Shown: in pieces, positions 34,523-47,995 of the stretch | Numbering within the stretch: the stretch's first letter is position 1 | Layout of the letters: the number at the start of each line of letters is the position of its first letter | Assembly: GCF_029227915.1 (NCBI RefSeq) | Contig: NC_079876.1 | Coordinates: forward strand, 9,860,001-9,924,000 | DNA: 64,000 nt | Origin: Hydractinia symbiolongicarpus | Taxonomy: Eukaryota > Cnidaria > Hydrozoa > Anthoathecata > Hydractiniidae | Reading direction: 5' to 3' | Position numbers and translations under genes: made by a program | Notes under the pieces: model-generated | What the model was told of the DNA's origin: nothing | What the model saw: only the letters and a program-made list of their open reading frames with translations | Database searches by the model: none

Positions 34523-37460
34523 ACCGCTACAAAGTCAATGAAATGTAGTTTTTGAAACTATCGTTATTTCTTCAGCGCGCGATAACGGCTAGGATTGGTC
34601 CCACAGTAAAAAATGACTTATTAATATAAATTTTTAAATGAAACGCCACCACAGCGCCCAGTGTAATCGCTGAGTTCCGGCAATCATGTCAAATTAAAAA
34701 GAATGTTATTTCTTGGACTCCAATTTTTTTCATTTATCACATTTATCAGGTCGCAGTCCAAAGTTAGTTCAATTAAGTCCCACAGTCAATCGTTTCACTG
34801 TTAAAAGCAAAGCAACCTAGTAATATCAGATAAATATTGCTAAATACATGATGGTACGAATATGTGACCCAACCGTTGAAACTCAAACGGACTGACACCG
34901 TTATAAAGTCAGTGAAATGTAGTATTTGAAACTGTCTCTATTACTTCAGCGTGCGCGAACGGCCAGGATTGCTCCCACATTAAAAAATGACTTATTAATC
35001 TAAATTTTTAAATGAAGCGCTACCACAGCGCCCAGTGTAATCCCTGAGTTCCGGCAATCATGTCAAATTAAGAAGAATGTTATTTCTTGGAGTTCAATTT
35101 TTTTCATTTATCACATTTATCAGTTCACAGTCCAAAGTTAGTTCAATTAAGTCCCACAGTCAATCGTTTCACTGTTAAAAGCGAAGCAACCTAGTAATAT
35201 CAGATAAATATTGCTAAATACATGATGGTACGAATATGTGACCCAACCGTTGAAACTCAAACGGACTGACACCGTTAGAAAGTCAGTGAAATGTAGTATT
35301 TGAAACTGTCTCTATTACTTCAGCGTGCGCTAACGGCTAGGATTGGTCCCAAGGTAAAAAATGACATTTTTATCTTAATTTTCAAATGAAGCGCTACTAC
35401 AGCGCCTAGTGTAATCGCTGAGTTTCGGCAGTCATGTCAAATTAAGAAGAATTTTATTTCTTGGAGTCCAATTTTCTCATTTATCACATTTATCAGGTCA
35501 CAGTCCAGAGTTACTTCAGTTAAGTCCCACAGTCAATCGTTTCACTGTTAAAAGCGATGCAACCTAGTAATATCAGATAAATATCGCTTAATACATGTTG
35601 GTACGAATAGGTGACCCAACCGTTGTAACTCAAACGGACTGACACCGGTAGAAAGTCAATGAAATGTAGTTTTTGAGACTGTCGCTATTTCTTCAGCGCG
35701 CGATAACGGCTAGGATTGGTCCCACAGTAAAAAATGACATTTTTATCTTAATTTTTAAATGAAGCGTTACCACAGCGCCTAGTGTAATCGCTGAGTTTCG
35801 GCAGTCATGACAAATTAAGAAGAATGTTATTTTTTGGAGTTCAATTTTTTTCATTTATCACATTTGTCAGGTCACAGTTCAATTAAGTCCCACAGTCAAT
35901 CGTTTCACTGCTGAAAGCGATGCAACCTAGTAATATCAGATAAATATCGCTAAATACATGTTGGTACAAATATGTGACGCAACCGTTGAAACTCAAACGG
36001 ACTGACACCGTTAGAAAGTCAGTGAAATGTAGTATTTGAAACTGTCTCTATTACTTCAGCGTGCGCTAACGGCCAGGATTGCTCCCACAGTAAAAAATGA
36101 CTTATTAATCTAAATTTTTAAATGAAGTGCTACCACAGTGCCCAGTGTAATCCCTGAGTTCCGGCAATCATGTCAAATTAAGAAGAATGTTATTTCTTGG
36201 AGTTCAATTTTTTTCATTTATCACATTTATCAGTTCGCAGTCCAAAGTTAGTTCAATTAAGTCCCACAGTCAATCGTTTCACTGTTAAAAGCGAAGCAAC
36301 CTAGTAATATCAGATAAATATTGCTAAATACATGATGGTACGAATATGTGACCCAACCGTTGAAACTCAAACGGACTGACACCGTTAGAAAGTCAGTGAA
36401 ATGTAGTATTTGAAACTGTCTCTATTACTTTAGCGTGCGCTAACGGCCAGGATTGCTCCCACAGTAAAGAATGACTTATTTATCTAAATTTTTAAATGAA
36501 GCGCTACCACAGCGCCCCGTATAATCGCTGAGTTCCAGCAATCACGTCAAATTAAGAAGAATGTTAATTCTTGGAGTCCAATTGTCTCATTTATCATATT
36601 TATCAGGTCGCAGTCCAAAGTTAGTTCAATTAAGTCCCACAGTCAATCGTTTCATTGTTAAAAGCGATGCAACCTAGTAATATCAGAAAAATATCGCTAA
36701 ATACATGTTGGTACGAATAGGTGACCCAACCGTTGTAACTCAAACGAACTGACACCGCTACAAAGTCAATGAAATGTAGTTTTTGAAACTATCGTAATTT
36801 CTTCAGCGCGCGGTAACGGATAGGATTGGTCCCACAGTAAAGAATGACTTATTTATCTAACTTTTTAAATGAAGCGCTACCACAGCGCCCAGTATAATCG
36901 CTGAGTTCCGGCAATCACGTCAAATTAAGAAGAATGTTATTTATTGGAGTCCAATTGTCTCATTTATCATATTTATCAGGTCGCAGTCCAAAGTTAGTTC
37001 AATTAAGTCCCACAGTCAATCGTTTCATTGTTAAAAGCGATGCAACCTAGTAATATCAGAAAAATATCGCTAAATACATGTTGGTACGAATATGTGACCC
37101 AACCGTTATAACTCAAACGGACTGACACCGTTAGAAAGTCAATGAAATGTAGTTTTTGAAACTGTCGCTATTTCTTCAGCGCGCGATAACGGCTAGGATT
37201 GGTCCCACAGTAAAAAATGACTTATTAATATAAATTTTTAAATGAAACGCTAACTCAGCGCCCAGTGTAATCGCTGAGTTCCGGCAATCATGTCAAATTA
37301 AGAAGAATGTTATTTCTTGGACTCAAATTTTTTTCATTTATCACATTTATCAAGTCACTGTCCAAAGTTAGTTCAATTAAGTCCCACAGTCAATCGTTTC
37401 ACTGTTAAAAGCGAAGCAACCTAGTAATATCAGATAAATATTGCTAAATACATGATGGTA
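34523..37460. repeat. Mixed satellite monomers, K/L/M/N relatives
   Basis: About eight monomers of types seen in the flanking blocks. It opens with the gctacaaagtcaatg plus aatataaat monomer also found at 27090, then L-like monomers with ggccaggattgctccc (near 34953, 36075, 36449). A P-like monomer near 35860 has the 11-bp deletion, and two near 35350 and 35730 carry atgacatttttatctt. The order does not repeat regularly. No gene is present. Confidence 0.75.
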
Positions 37461-39791
37461 CGAATATGTGACCCAACCGTTGAAACTCAAACGGACTGAC
37501 ACCGTTAGAAAGTCAGTGAAATGTAGTATTTGAAACTGTCTCTATTATTACAGCGTGCGCGAACGGCCAGGATTGCTCCCACATTAAAAAATGACTTATT
37601 AATCTAAATTTTTAAATGAAGCGCTACCACAGCGAACAGTGTAATCCCTGAGTTCCGGCAATCATGTCAAATTAAGAAGAATGTTATTTCTTGGAGTTCA
37701 AATTTTTTCATTTATCACATTTATCAGTTCGCAGTCCAAAGTTAGTTCAATTAAGTCCCACAGTCAATCGTTTCACTGTTAAAAGCGAAGCAACCTAGTA
37801 ATATCAGATAAATATTGCTAAATACATGATGGTACGAATATGTGACCCAACCGTTGAAACTCAAACGGACTGACACCGTTAGAAAGTCAGTGAAATGTAG
37901 TATTTGAAACTGTCTCTATTACTTTAGCGTGCGCTAACGGCCAGGATTGCTCCCACAGTAAAGAATGACTTATTTATCTAAATTTTTAAATGAAGCGCTA
38001 CCACAGCGCCCGGTATAATCGCTGAGTTCCGGCAATCACGTCAAATTAAGAAGAATGTTATTTCTTGGAGTCCAATTGTCTCATTTATCATATTTATCAG
38101 GTCGCAGTCCAAAGTTAGTTCAATTAAGTCCAAAAGTCAATTGTTTTATTGTCAAAAGCGATGCAACCTAGTAATATCAGAAAAAAATCGCTAAATACAT
38201 CTTGGTTCGAATATGTGACCCAACCGTTGAAACTCAAACGGACTGACACCGTTAGAAAGTCAGTGAAATATAGTATTTGAAACTGTCTCTATTACTTCAG
38301 CGCGCGCTAACGGCTAGGATTGGTCCCACAGTAAAGAATGACTTTTTTATCTAAATTTTTAAATGAAGCGCTACCACAGCGCCCGGTATAATCGCTGAGT
38401 TCCGGAAATCACGTCAAATTAAGAAGAATGTTAATTCTTGGAGTCCAAATGTCTCATTTATCATATTTATCAGGTCGCAGTCCAAAGTTAGTTCAATTAA
38501 GTCCCACAGTCAATCGTTTCATTGTTAAAAGCGATGCAACCTAGTAATATCAGAAAAATATCGCTAAATACATGTTGGTACGAATAGGTGACCCAACCGT
38601 TGTAACTCAAACGAACTGACACCGCTACAAAGGCAATGAAATGTAGTTTTTGAAACTATCGTTATTTCTTCAGCGCGCGGTAACGGATAGGATTGGTCCC
38701 ACAGTAAAGAATGACTTATTTATCTAAATTTTTAAATGAAGCGTTACCACAGAGCCCAGTATAATCGCTGAGTTCCGGCAATCACGTCAAATTAAGAAGA
38801 ATGTTATTTATTTGAGTCCAATTGTCTCATTTATCATATTTATCAGGTCGCAGTCCAAAGTTAGTTCAATTAAGTCCCACAGTCAATCGTTTCATTGTTA
38901 AAAGCGATGCAACCTAGTAATATCAGAAAAATATCGCTAAATACATGTTGGTACGAATATGTGACCCAACCGTTATAACTCAAACGGACTGACACCGTTA
39001 GAAAGTCAATGAAATGTAGTTTTTGAAACTGTCGCTATTTTTTCAGCGCGCGATAACGGCTAGGATTGGTCCCACAGTAAAAAATGACTTATTAATATAA
39101 ATTTTTAAATGAAACGCTACCACAGCGCCCAGTGTAATCGCTGAGTTCCGGCAATCATGTCAAATTAAGAAGAATGTTATTTCTTGGACTCCAATTTTTT
39201 TCATTTATCACATTTATCAAGTCACAGTCCAAAGTTAGTTCAATTAAGTCCCACAGTCAATCATTTCACTGTTAAAAGCGATGCACCCTAGTAATATCAA
39301 AAAAAATATCGCTAAATACATGTTGGTACGAATATGTGACCCAACCGTTATAACTCAAACGGACTGACACCGTTAGAAAGTCAATGAAATGTAGTTTTTG
39401 AAACTGTCGCTATTTCTTCAGCGCGCGATAACGGCTAGGATTGGTCCCACAGTATAAAATGACTTATTAATATAAATTTTTAAATGAAACGCTACCACAG
39501 CGCCCAGTGTAGTCGCAGAGTTCCGGCAATCATGTCAAATAAAGAAGAATGTTATTTCTTGGAGTCCAATTTTTTTCATTTATCACATTTATCAGGTCAC
39601 AGTCCAAAGTTAGTTCAATTAAGTCCCACAGTCAATCGTTTCACTGCTAAAAGCGATGCAACCTAGTAATATCAGATAAATATCGCTAAATACATGTTGG
39701 TACGAATATGTGACTCAACTGTTGAAACTCAAACAGACTGACACCGTTAGAAAGTCAGTGAAATGTAGTATTTGAAACTGTCTCTATCACT

Positions 39792-39805
39792 TTAGCGCGC
39801 GCTAA
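39792..39805. repeat. Perfect 14-bp palindrome TTAGCGCGCGCTAA (example)
   Basis: The GC core of the monomer becomes a perfect 14-bp palindrome here, and again at 44271-44284 and 45392-45405. Most monomers have ttcagcgcgcgctaacg (10-bp palindrome) or cagcgcgcgataacg (6-bp). The alternating GC run could favour Z-DNA and concentrates CpG sites; both are inferences. Confidence 0.7.
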
Positions 39806-40544
39806 CGCCTAGGATTGGTTCCACAGTAAAAAATGTCTTTTTTATCTTAATTTTTAATTAAAGCGCTACCACAGCGCCTAGTGTAATCGCTGAGTTTCGG
39901 CAGTCGTGTCAAATTAAGAAGAATGTTATTTCTTGGAGTCCAATTGTCTCACTTTCACATTTTTAAGGTCACAGTCCATAATCAGTTCAATTAAGTCCCA
40001 CAGTCAATTGTTTCATTGTTAAAAGCGATGCAACCTAGTAATATCAGATAAATATCGCTAAATACATGTTGGTACGAATATGTGACCCAACCGTTGAAAC
40101 TCAAACAGACTGACACCGTTAGAAAGTCAGTGAAATGTAGTATTTGAAACTGTCTCTATCACTTCAGCGCGCGCTAACGCCTAGGATTGGTCCCACAGTA
40201 AAAAATGTCTTTTTTATCTTAATTTTTAATTAAAGCGCTACCACAGCGCCTAGTGTAATCGCTGAGTTTCGGTAGACGTGTCAAATTAAGTAGAATGTTA
40301 TTTCTTGGAGTCCAATTGTCTCACTTTCACATTTTTAAGGTCACAGTCCATAATCAGTTCAATTAAGTCCCACAGTCAATCATTTCACTGTTAAAAGCGA
40401 TGCACCCTAGTAATATCAAAAAAATATCGCTAAATACATGTTGGTACGAATATGTGACCCAACCATTATAACTCAAACGGACTGACACCATTAGAAAGTC
40501 AATGAAATGTAGTTTTTGAAACTGTCGCTATTTCTTCAGCGCGC

Positions 40545-42050
40545 GATAACGGCTAGGATTGGTCTCACAGTGAAAAATGACTTATTAATATAAATTTTTA
40601 AATGAAACGCTACCACAGCGCCCAGTGTAGTCGCAGAGCTCTGGCAATCATGTCAAATTAAGAAGAATGTTATTTCTTGGAGTCCAATTTTTTTCATTTA
40701 TCACATTTATCAGGTCACAGTCCAAAGTTAGTTCAATTAAGTCCCACAGTCAATCGTTTCACTGCTAAAAGCGATGCAACCTAGTAATATCAGATAAATA
40801 TCGCTAAATACATGTTGGCACGAATATGTGACCCAACCGTTGAAACTCAAACAGACTGACACCGTTAGAAAGTCAGTGAAATGTAGTATTTGAAACTGTC
40901 TCTATCACTTCAGCGCGCGCTAACGCCTAGGATTGGTCCCACAATAAAGAATGACTTATTTATCTAAATTTTTAAATGAAGCGTTACCACAGCGCCCACT
41001 GTAATCGCTGCGTTCCGGCAATCATGTCAAATTAAGAAGAATGTTATTTCTTGGAGTCCAATTGTCTCATTTATCACATTTATCAGGTCACAGTCCAAAG
41101 TTAGTTCAATTAAGACCCACAGTCAATCGTTTCATTGTTAAAAGCGATGCAACCTAGTAATATCAGAAAAATATCGCTAAATACATGTTGGCACGAATAG
41201 GCGACCGAACCGTTGTAACTCAAACGGACTGACGCCGTTAGAAAGTCAGTGAAATGTAGTATTTGAAACTATCGCTATTTCTTCAGCGCGCGATAACGGA
41301 TAGGATTGGTCTCACAGTGAAAAATGACTTATTAATATAAATTTTTAAATGAAACGCTACCACAGCGCCCAGTGTAGTCGCAGAGCTCTGACAATCATGT
41401 CAAATTAAGAAGAATGTTATTTCTTGGAGTCCAATTTTTTTCATTTATCACATTTATCAGGTCACAGTCCAAAGTTAGTTCAATTAAGTCCCACAGTCAA
41501 TCGTTTCACTGCTAAAAGCGATGCAACCTAGTAATATCAGATAAATATCGCTAAATACATGTTGGCACGAATATGTGACCCAACCGTTGAAACTCAAACA
41601 GACTGACACCGTTAGAAAGTCAGTGAAATGTAGTATTTGAAACTGTCTCTATCACTTCAGCGCGCGCTAACGCCTAGGATTGGTCCCACAATAAAGAATG
41701 ACTTATTTATCTAAATTTTTAAATGAAGCGTTACCACAGCGCCCACTGTAATCGCTGCGTTCCGGCAATCATGTCAAATTAAGAAGAATGTTATTTCTTG
41801 GAGTCCAATTGTCTCATTTATCACATTTATCAGGTCACAGTCCAAAGTTAGTTCAATTAAGACCCACAGTCAATCGTTTCATTGTTAAAAGCGATGCAAC
41901 CTAGTAATATCAGAAAAATATCGCTAAATACATGTTGGCACGAATAGGCGACCGAACCGTTGTAACTCAAACGGACTGACGCCGTTAGAAAGTCAGTGAA
42001 ATGTAGTATTTGAAACTATCGCTATTTCTTCAGCGCGCGATAACGGATAG
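40545..42050. repeat. 747-bp dimer duplication inside copy 1
   Basis: The variant ggtctcacagtgaaaaatg occurs at 40561 and 41308, 747 bp apart. The linked variants gtcgcagagctctg, ttggcacgaat and aggcgaccgaaccg recur with it. The one difference I noticed is ctggcaatc versus ctgacaatc. The match ends near 42050, where cccacaataaag replaces ctcacagtgaaa. The dimer arose before the 5600-bp duplication, since it is present in both large copies. Confidence 0.87.
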
Positions 42051-42395
42051 GATTGGTCCCACAATAAAGAATGACTTATTTATCTAAATTTTTAATTGAA
42101 GCGCTACCACAGCGCCCAGTGTAATCGCTGCGTTCCGGCAATCATGTCAAATTAAGAAGAATGTTATTTCTTAGAGTCCAATTTTTTTCATTTATCACAT
42201 TTATCAGGTCACAGTCCAAAGTTATTTCAATTAAGTCCCACAGTCAATCGTTTCACTGCTGAAAGCGATTCAACCTAGAAATATCAGATAAATATCGCTA
42301 AATACATGTTGGTACGAATATGTGACCCAACCGTTGAAACTCAAACGGACTGACACCGTTAGAAAGTCAGTGAAATGTAGTATTTGAAACTGTCT

Positions 42396-45300
42396 CTATT
42401 ATTACAGCGTGCGCGAACGGCCAGGATTGCTCCCACATTAAAAAATGACTTATTAATCTAAATTTTTAAATGAAGCGCTACCACAGCGAACAGTGTAATC
42501 CCTGAGTTCCGGCAATCATGTCAAATTAAGAAGAATGTTATTTCTTGGAGTTCAAATTTTTTCATTTATCACATTTATCAGTTCGCAGTCCAAAGTTAGT
42601 TCAATTAAGTCCCACAGTCAATCGTTTCACTGTTAAAAGCGAAGCAACCTAGTAATATCAGATAAATATTGCTAAATACATGATGGTACGAATATGTGAC
42701 CCAACCGTTGAAACTCAAACGGACTGACACCGTTAGAAAGTCAGTGAAATGTAGTATTTGAAACTGTCTCTATTACTTTAGCGTGCGCTAACGGCCAGGA
42801 TTGCTCCCACAGTAAAGAATGACTTATTTATCTAAATTTTTAAATGAAGCGCTACCACAGCGCACGGTATAATCGCTGAGTTCCGGCAATCACGTCAAAT
42901 TAAGAAGAATGTTATTTCTTGGAGTCCAATTGTCTCATTTATCATATTTATCAGGTCGCAGTCCAAAGTTAGTTCAATTAAGTCCAAAAGTCAATTGTTT
43001 TATTGTCAAAAGCGATGCAACCTAGTAATATCAGAAAAAAATCGCTAAATACATCTTGGTTCGAATATGTGACCCAACCGTTGAAACTCAAACGGACTGA
43101 CACCGTTAGAAAGTCAGTGAAATATAGTATTTGAAACTGTCTCTATTACTTCAGCGCGCGCTAACGGCTAGGATTGGTCCCACAGTAAAGAATGACTTTT
43201 TTATCTACATTTTTAAATGAAGCGCTACCACAGCGCCCGGTATAATCGCTGAGTTCCGGAAATCACGTCAAATTAAGAAGAATGTTAATTCTTGGAGTCC
43301 AAATGTCTCATTTATCATATTTATCAGGTCGCAGTCCAAAGTTAGTTCAATTAAGTCCCACAGTCAATCGTTTCATTGTTAAAAGCGATGCAACCTAGTA
43401 ATATCAGAAAAATATCGCTAAATACATGTTGGTACGAATAGGTGACCCAACCGTTGTAACTCAAACGAACTGACACCGCTACAAAGGCAATGAAATGTAG
43501 TTTTTGAAACTATCGTTATTTCTTCAGCGCGCGGTAACGGATAGGATTGGTCCCACAGTAAAGAATGACTTATTTATCTAAATTTTTAAATGAAGCGTTA
43601 CCACAGAGCCCAGTATAATCGCTGAGTTCCGGCAATCACGTCAAATTAAGAAGAATGTTATTTATTTGAGTCCAATTGTCTCATTTATCATATTTATCAG
43701 GTCGCAGTCCAAAGTTAGTTCAATTAAGTGCCACAGTCAATCGTTTCATTGTTAAAAGCGATGCAACCTAGTAATATCAGAAAAATATCGCTAAATACAT
43801 GTTGGTACGAATATGTGACCCAACCGTTATAACTCAAACGGACTGACACCGTTAGAAAGCCAATGAAATGTAGTTTTTGAAACTGTCGCTATTTTTTCAG
43901 CGCGCGATAACGGCTAGGATTGGTCCCACAGTAAAAAATGACTTATTAATATAAATTTTTAAATGAAACGCTACCACAGCGCCCAGTGTAATCGCTGAGT
44001 TCCGGCAATCATGTCAAATTAAGAAGAATGTTATTTCTTGGACTCCAATTTTTTTCATTTATCACATTTATCAAGTCACAGTCCAAAGTTAGTTCAATTA
44101 AGTCCCACAGTCAATCGTTTCACTGCTAAAAGCGATGCAACCTAGTAATATCAGATAAATATCGCTAAATACATGTTGGTACGAATATGTGACTCAACTG
44201 TTGAAACTCAAACAGACTGACACCGTTAGAAAGTCAGTGAAATGTAGTATTTGAAACTGTCTCTATCACTTTAGCGCGCGCTAACGCCTAGGATTGGTTC
44301 CACAGTAAAAAATGTCTTTTTTATCTTAATTTTTAAATGAAGCGCTACCACAGCGCCCGGTATAATCGCTGAGTTCCGGCAATCACGTCAAATTAAGAAG
44401 AATGTTATTTCTTGGAGTCCAATTGTCTCATTTATCATAATTATCAGGTCGCAGTCCAAAGTTAGTTCAATTAAGTCCCACAGTCAATCGTTTCATTGTT
44501 AAAAGCAATGCAACCTAGTAATATCAAAACAAATATCGCTAAATACATGTTGGTACGGATACGTGACCCAACCGTTGTAACTCAAACGGATTGACACCGT
44601 TAGAAAGTCAGTGAAATATAGTATTTGAAACTGTCTCTATTTCTTCAGAGCGCGCTAATGACTACGATTGGTCCCACAGTAAAAAATGACTTTTTTATCT
44701 TAAGTTTTAATTGAAGCGCTACCACAGCGCCTTGTGTAATACCTGAGTTTCGGCAGTCATGTCAAGTTAAGAAGAATGTTACTTCTTGGAGTCCAATTGT
44801 CTCACTTTCACATTTTTAAGGTCACAGTCCATAATCAGTTCAATTAAGTCCCACAGTCAATCATTTCACTGTTAAAAGCGATGCACCCTAGTAATATCAA
44901 AAAAAATATCGCTAAATACATGTTGGTACGAATATGTGACCCAACTGTTATAACTCAAACGGACTGACACCGTTAGAAAGTCAATGAAATGTAGTTTTTG
45001 AAACTGTCGCTATTTCTTCAGCGCGCGATAACGGCTAGGATTGGTCCCACAGTATAAAATGACTTATTAATATAAATTTTTAAATGAAACGCTACCACAG
45101 CGCCCAGTGTAGTCGCAGAGTTCCGGCAATCATGTCAAATAAAGAAGAATGTTATTTCTTGGAGTCCAATTTTTTTCATTTATCACATTTATCAGGTCAC
45201 AGTCCAAAGTTAGTTCAATTAAGTCCCACAGTCAATCGTTTCACTGCTAAAAGCGATGCAACCTAGTAATATCAGATAAATATCGCTAAATACATGTTGG

Positions 45301-47995
45301 TACGAATATGTGACTCAACTGTTGAAACTCAAACAGACTGACACCGTTAGAAAGTCAGTGAAATGTAGTATTTGAAACTGTCTCTATCACTTTAGCGCGC
45401 GCTAACGCCTAGGATTGGTTCCACAGTAAAAAATGTCTTTTTTATCTTAATTTTTAATTAAAGCGCTACCACAGCGCCTAGTGTAATCGCTGAGTTTCGG
45501 CAGTCGTGTCAAATTAAGAAGAATGTTATTTCTTGGAGTCCAATTGTCTCACTTTCACATTTTTAAGGTCACAGTCCATAATCAGTTCAATTAAGTCCCA
45601 CAGTCAATTGTTTCATTGTTAAAAGCGATGCAACCTAGTAATATCAGATAAATATCGCTAAATACATGTTGGTACGAATATGTGACCCAACCGTTGAAAC
45701 TCAAACAGACTGACACCGTTAGAAAGTCAGTGAAATGTAGTATTTGAAACTGTCTCTATCACTTCAGCGCGCGCTAACGCCTAGGATTGGTCCCACAGTA
45801 AAAAATGTCTTTTTTATCTTAATTTTTAATTAAAGCGCTACCACAGCGCCTAGTGTAATCGCTGAGTTTCGGCAGACGTGTCAAATTAAGTAGAATGTTA
45901 TTTCTTGGAGTCCAATTGTCTCACTTTCACATTTTTAAGGTCACAGTCCATAATCAGTTCAATTAAGTCCCACAGTCAATCATTTCACTGTTAAAAGCGA
46001 TGCACCCTAGTAATATCAAAAAAATATCGCTAAATACATGTTGGTACGAATATGTGACCCAACCATTATAACTCAAACGGACTGACACCATTAGAAAGTC
46101 AATGAAATGTAGTTTTTGAAACTGTCGCTATTTCTTCAGCGCGCGATAACGGCTAGGATTGGTCTCACAGTGAAAAATGACTTATTAATATAAATTTTTA
46201 AATGAAACGCTACCACAGCGCCCAGTGTAGTCGCAGAGCTCTGGCAATCATGTCAAATTAAGAAGAATGTTATTTCTTGGAGTCCAATTTTTTTCATTTA
46301 TCACATTTATCAGGTCACAGTCCAAAGTTAGTTCAATTAAGTCCCACAGTCAATCGTTTCACTGCTAAAAGCGATGCAACCTAGTAATATCAGATAAATA
46401 TCGCTAAATACATGTTGTCACGAATATGTGACCCAACCGTTGAAACTCAAACAGACTGACACCGTTAGAAAGTCAGTGAAATGTAGTATTTGAAACTGTC
46501 TCTATCACTTCAGCGCGCGCTAACGCCTAGGATTGGTCCCACAATAAAGAATGACTTATTTATCTAAATTTTTAAATGAAGCGTTACCACAGCGCCCACT
46601 GTAATCGCTGCGTTCCGGCAATCATGTCAAATTAAGAAGAATGTTATTTCTTGGAGTCCAATTGTCTCATTTATCACATTTATCAGGTCACAGTCCAAAG
46701 TTAGTTCAATTAAGACCCACAGTCAATCGTTTCATTGTTAAAAGCGATGCAACCTAGTAATATCAGAAAAATATCGCTAAATACATGTTGGCACGAATAG
46801 GCGACCGAACCGTTGTAACTCAAACGGACTGACGCCGTTAGAAAGTCAGTGAAATGTAGTATTTGAAACTATCGCTATTTCTTCAGCGCGCGATAACGGA
46901 TAGGATTGGTCTCACAGTGAAAAATGACTTATTAATATAAATTTTTAAATGAAACGCTACCACAGCGCCCAGTGTAGTCGCAGAGCTCTGACAATCATGT
47001 CAAATTAAGAAGAATGTTATTTCTTGGAGTCCAATTTTTTTCATTTATCACATTTATCAGGTCACAGTCCAAAGTTAGTTCAATTAAGTCCCACAGTCAA
47101 TCGTTTCACTGCTAAAAGCGATGCAACCTAGTAATATCAGATAAATATCGCTAAATACATGTTGGCACGAATATGTGACCCAACCGTTGAAACTCAAACA
47201 GACTGACACCGTTAGAAAGTCAGTGAAATGTAGTATTTGAAACTGTCTCTATCACTTCAGCGCGCGCTAACGCCTAGGATTGGTCCCACAATAAAGAATG
47301 ACTTATTTATCTAAATTTTTAAATGAAGCGTTACCACAGCGCCCACTGTAATCGCTGCGTTCCGGCAATCATGTCAAATTAAGAAGAATGTTATTTCTTG
47401 GAGTCCAATTGTCTCATTTATCACATTTATCAGGTCACAGTCCAAAGTTAGTTCAATTAAGACCCACAGTCAATCGTTTCATTGTTAAAAGCGATGCAAC
47501 CTAGTAATATCAGAAAAATATCGCTAAATACATGTTGGCACGAATAGGCGACCGAACCGTTGTAACTCAAACGGACTGACGCCGTTAGAAAGTCAGTGAA
47601 ATGTAGTATTTGAAACTATCGCTATTTCTTCAGCGCGCGATAACGGATAGGATTGGTCCCACAATAAAGAATGACTTATTTATCTAAATTTTTAATTGAA
47701 GCGCTACCACAGCGCCCAGTGTAATCGCTGCGTTCCGGCAATCATGTCAAATTAAGAAGAATGTTATTTCTTAGAGTCCAATTTTTTTCATTTATCACAT
47801 TTATCAGGTCACAGTCCAAAGTTATTTCAATTAAGTCCCACAGTCAATCGTTTCACTGCTGAAAGCGATTCAACCTAGAAATATCAGATAAATATCGCTA
47901 AATACATGTTGGTACGAATATGTGACCCAACCGTTGAAACTCAAACGGACTGACACCGTTAGAAAGTCAGTGAAATGTAGTATTTGAAACTGTCT
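42396..47995. repeat. Second large duplication, copy 2 (about 15 monomers)
   Basis: Begins at the attacagcgtgcg junction near 42396 and ends near 47995, where the match with 42395 breaks (attattacag versus atattacttcagccc). Compared with copy 1 it has two extra monomers at about 44110-44855. The left part of this extra stretch resembles 39624-39850 and its right part (ggatacgtgacc, taatgactacgattgg) resembles 49550-50050 at a shift of 5223 bp, so the patch is itself chimeric. Either copy 1 lost these monomers or copy 2 gained them. Confidence 0.85.
46145..47650. repeat. 747-bp dimer duplication inside copy 2
   Basis: Same dimer as at 40545-42050, carried along by the 5600-bp duplication: ggtctcacagtgaaaaatg at 46161 and 46908. 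One private change, ttgtcacg for ttggcacg near 46416, separates it from copy 1. Confidence 0.85.

Larger units (their letters stand above)
37461..42395. repeat. Second large duplication, copy 1 (about 13 monomers)
   Basis: From about 37461-37546 this matches the next segment first at a shift of 4854 bp (attacagcgtgcgcgaacgg at 37547 and 42401; tccaaaag at 38129 and 42983). After about 39255 the shift becomes 5600 bp (the gtagtcgcagagttcc monomer near 39510 and 45110). The 746-bp change of shift equals two monomers. The left edge lies between 37461 and 37546, because 37441-37460 (ttgctaaatacatgatgg) no longer matches 42295-42314. Only a few differences were found, for example cgcccgg/cgcacgg, taaattt/tacattt and ggtagacg/ggcagacg. 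A plus-strand open frame at 39484-39666 (60 codons) recurs at 45084 because the whole segment is duplicated. Confidence 0.87.

Noticed and set aside
39484-45266. Plus-strand 60-codon open frames at 39484 and 45084
   Set aside because: Same sequence copied by the 5600-bp duplication; equivalent positions in neighbouring monomers contain stops.
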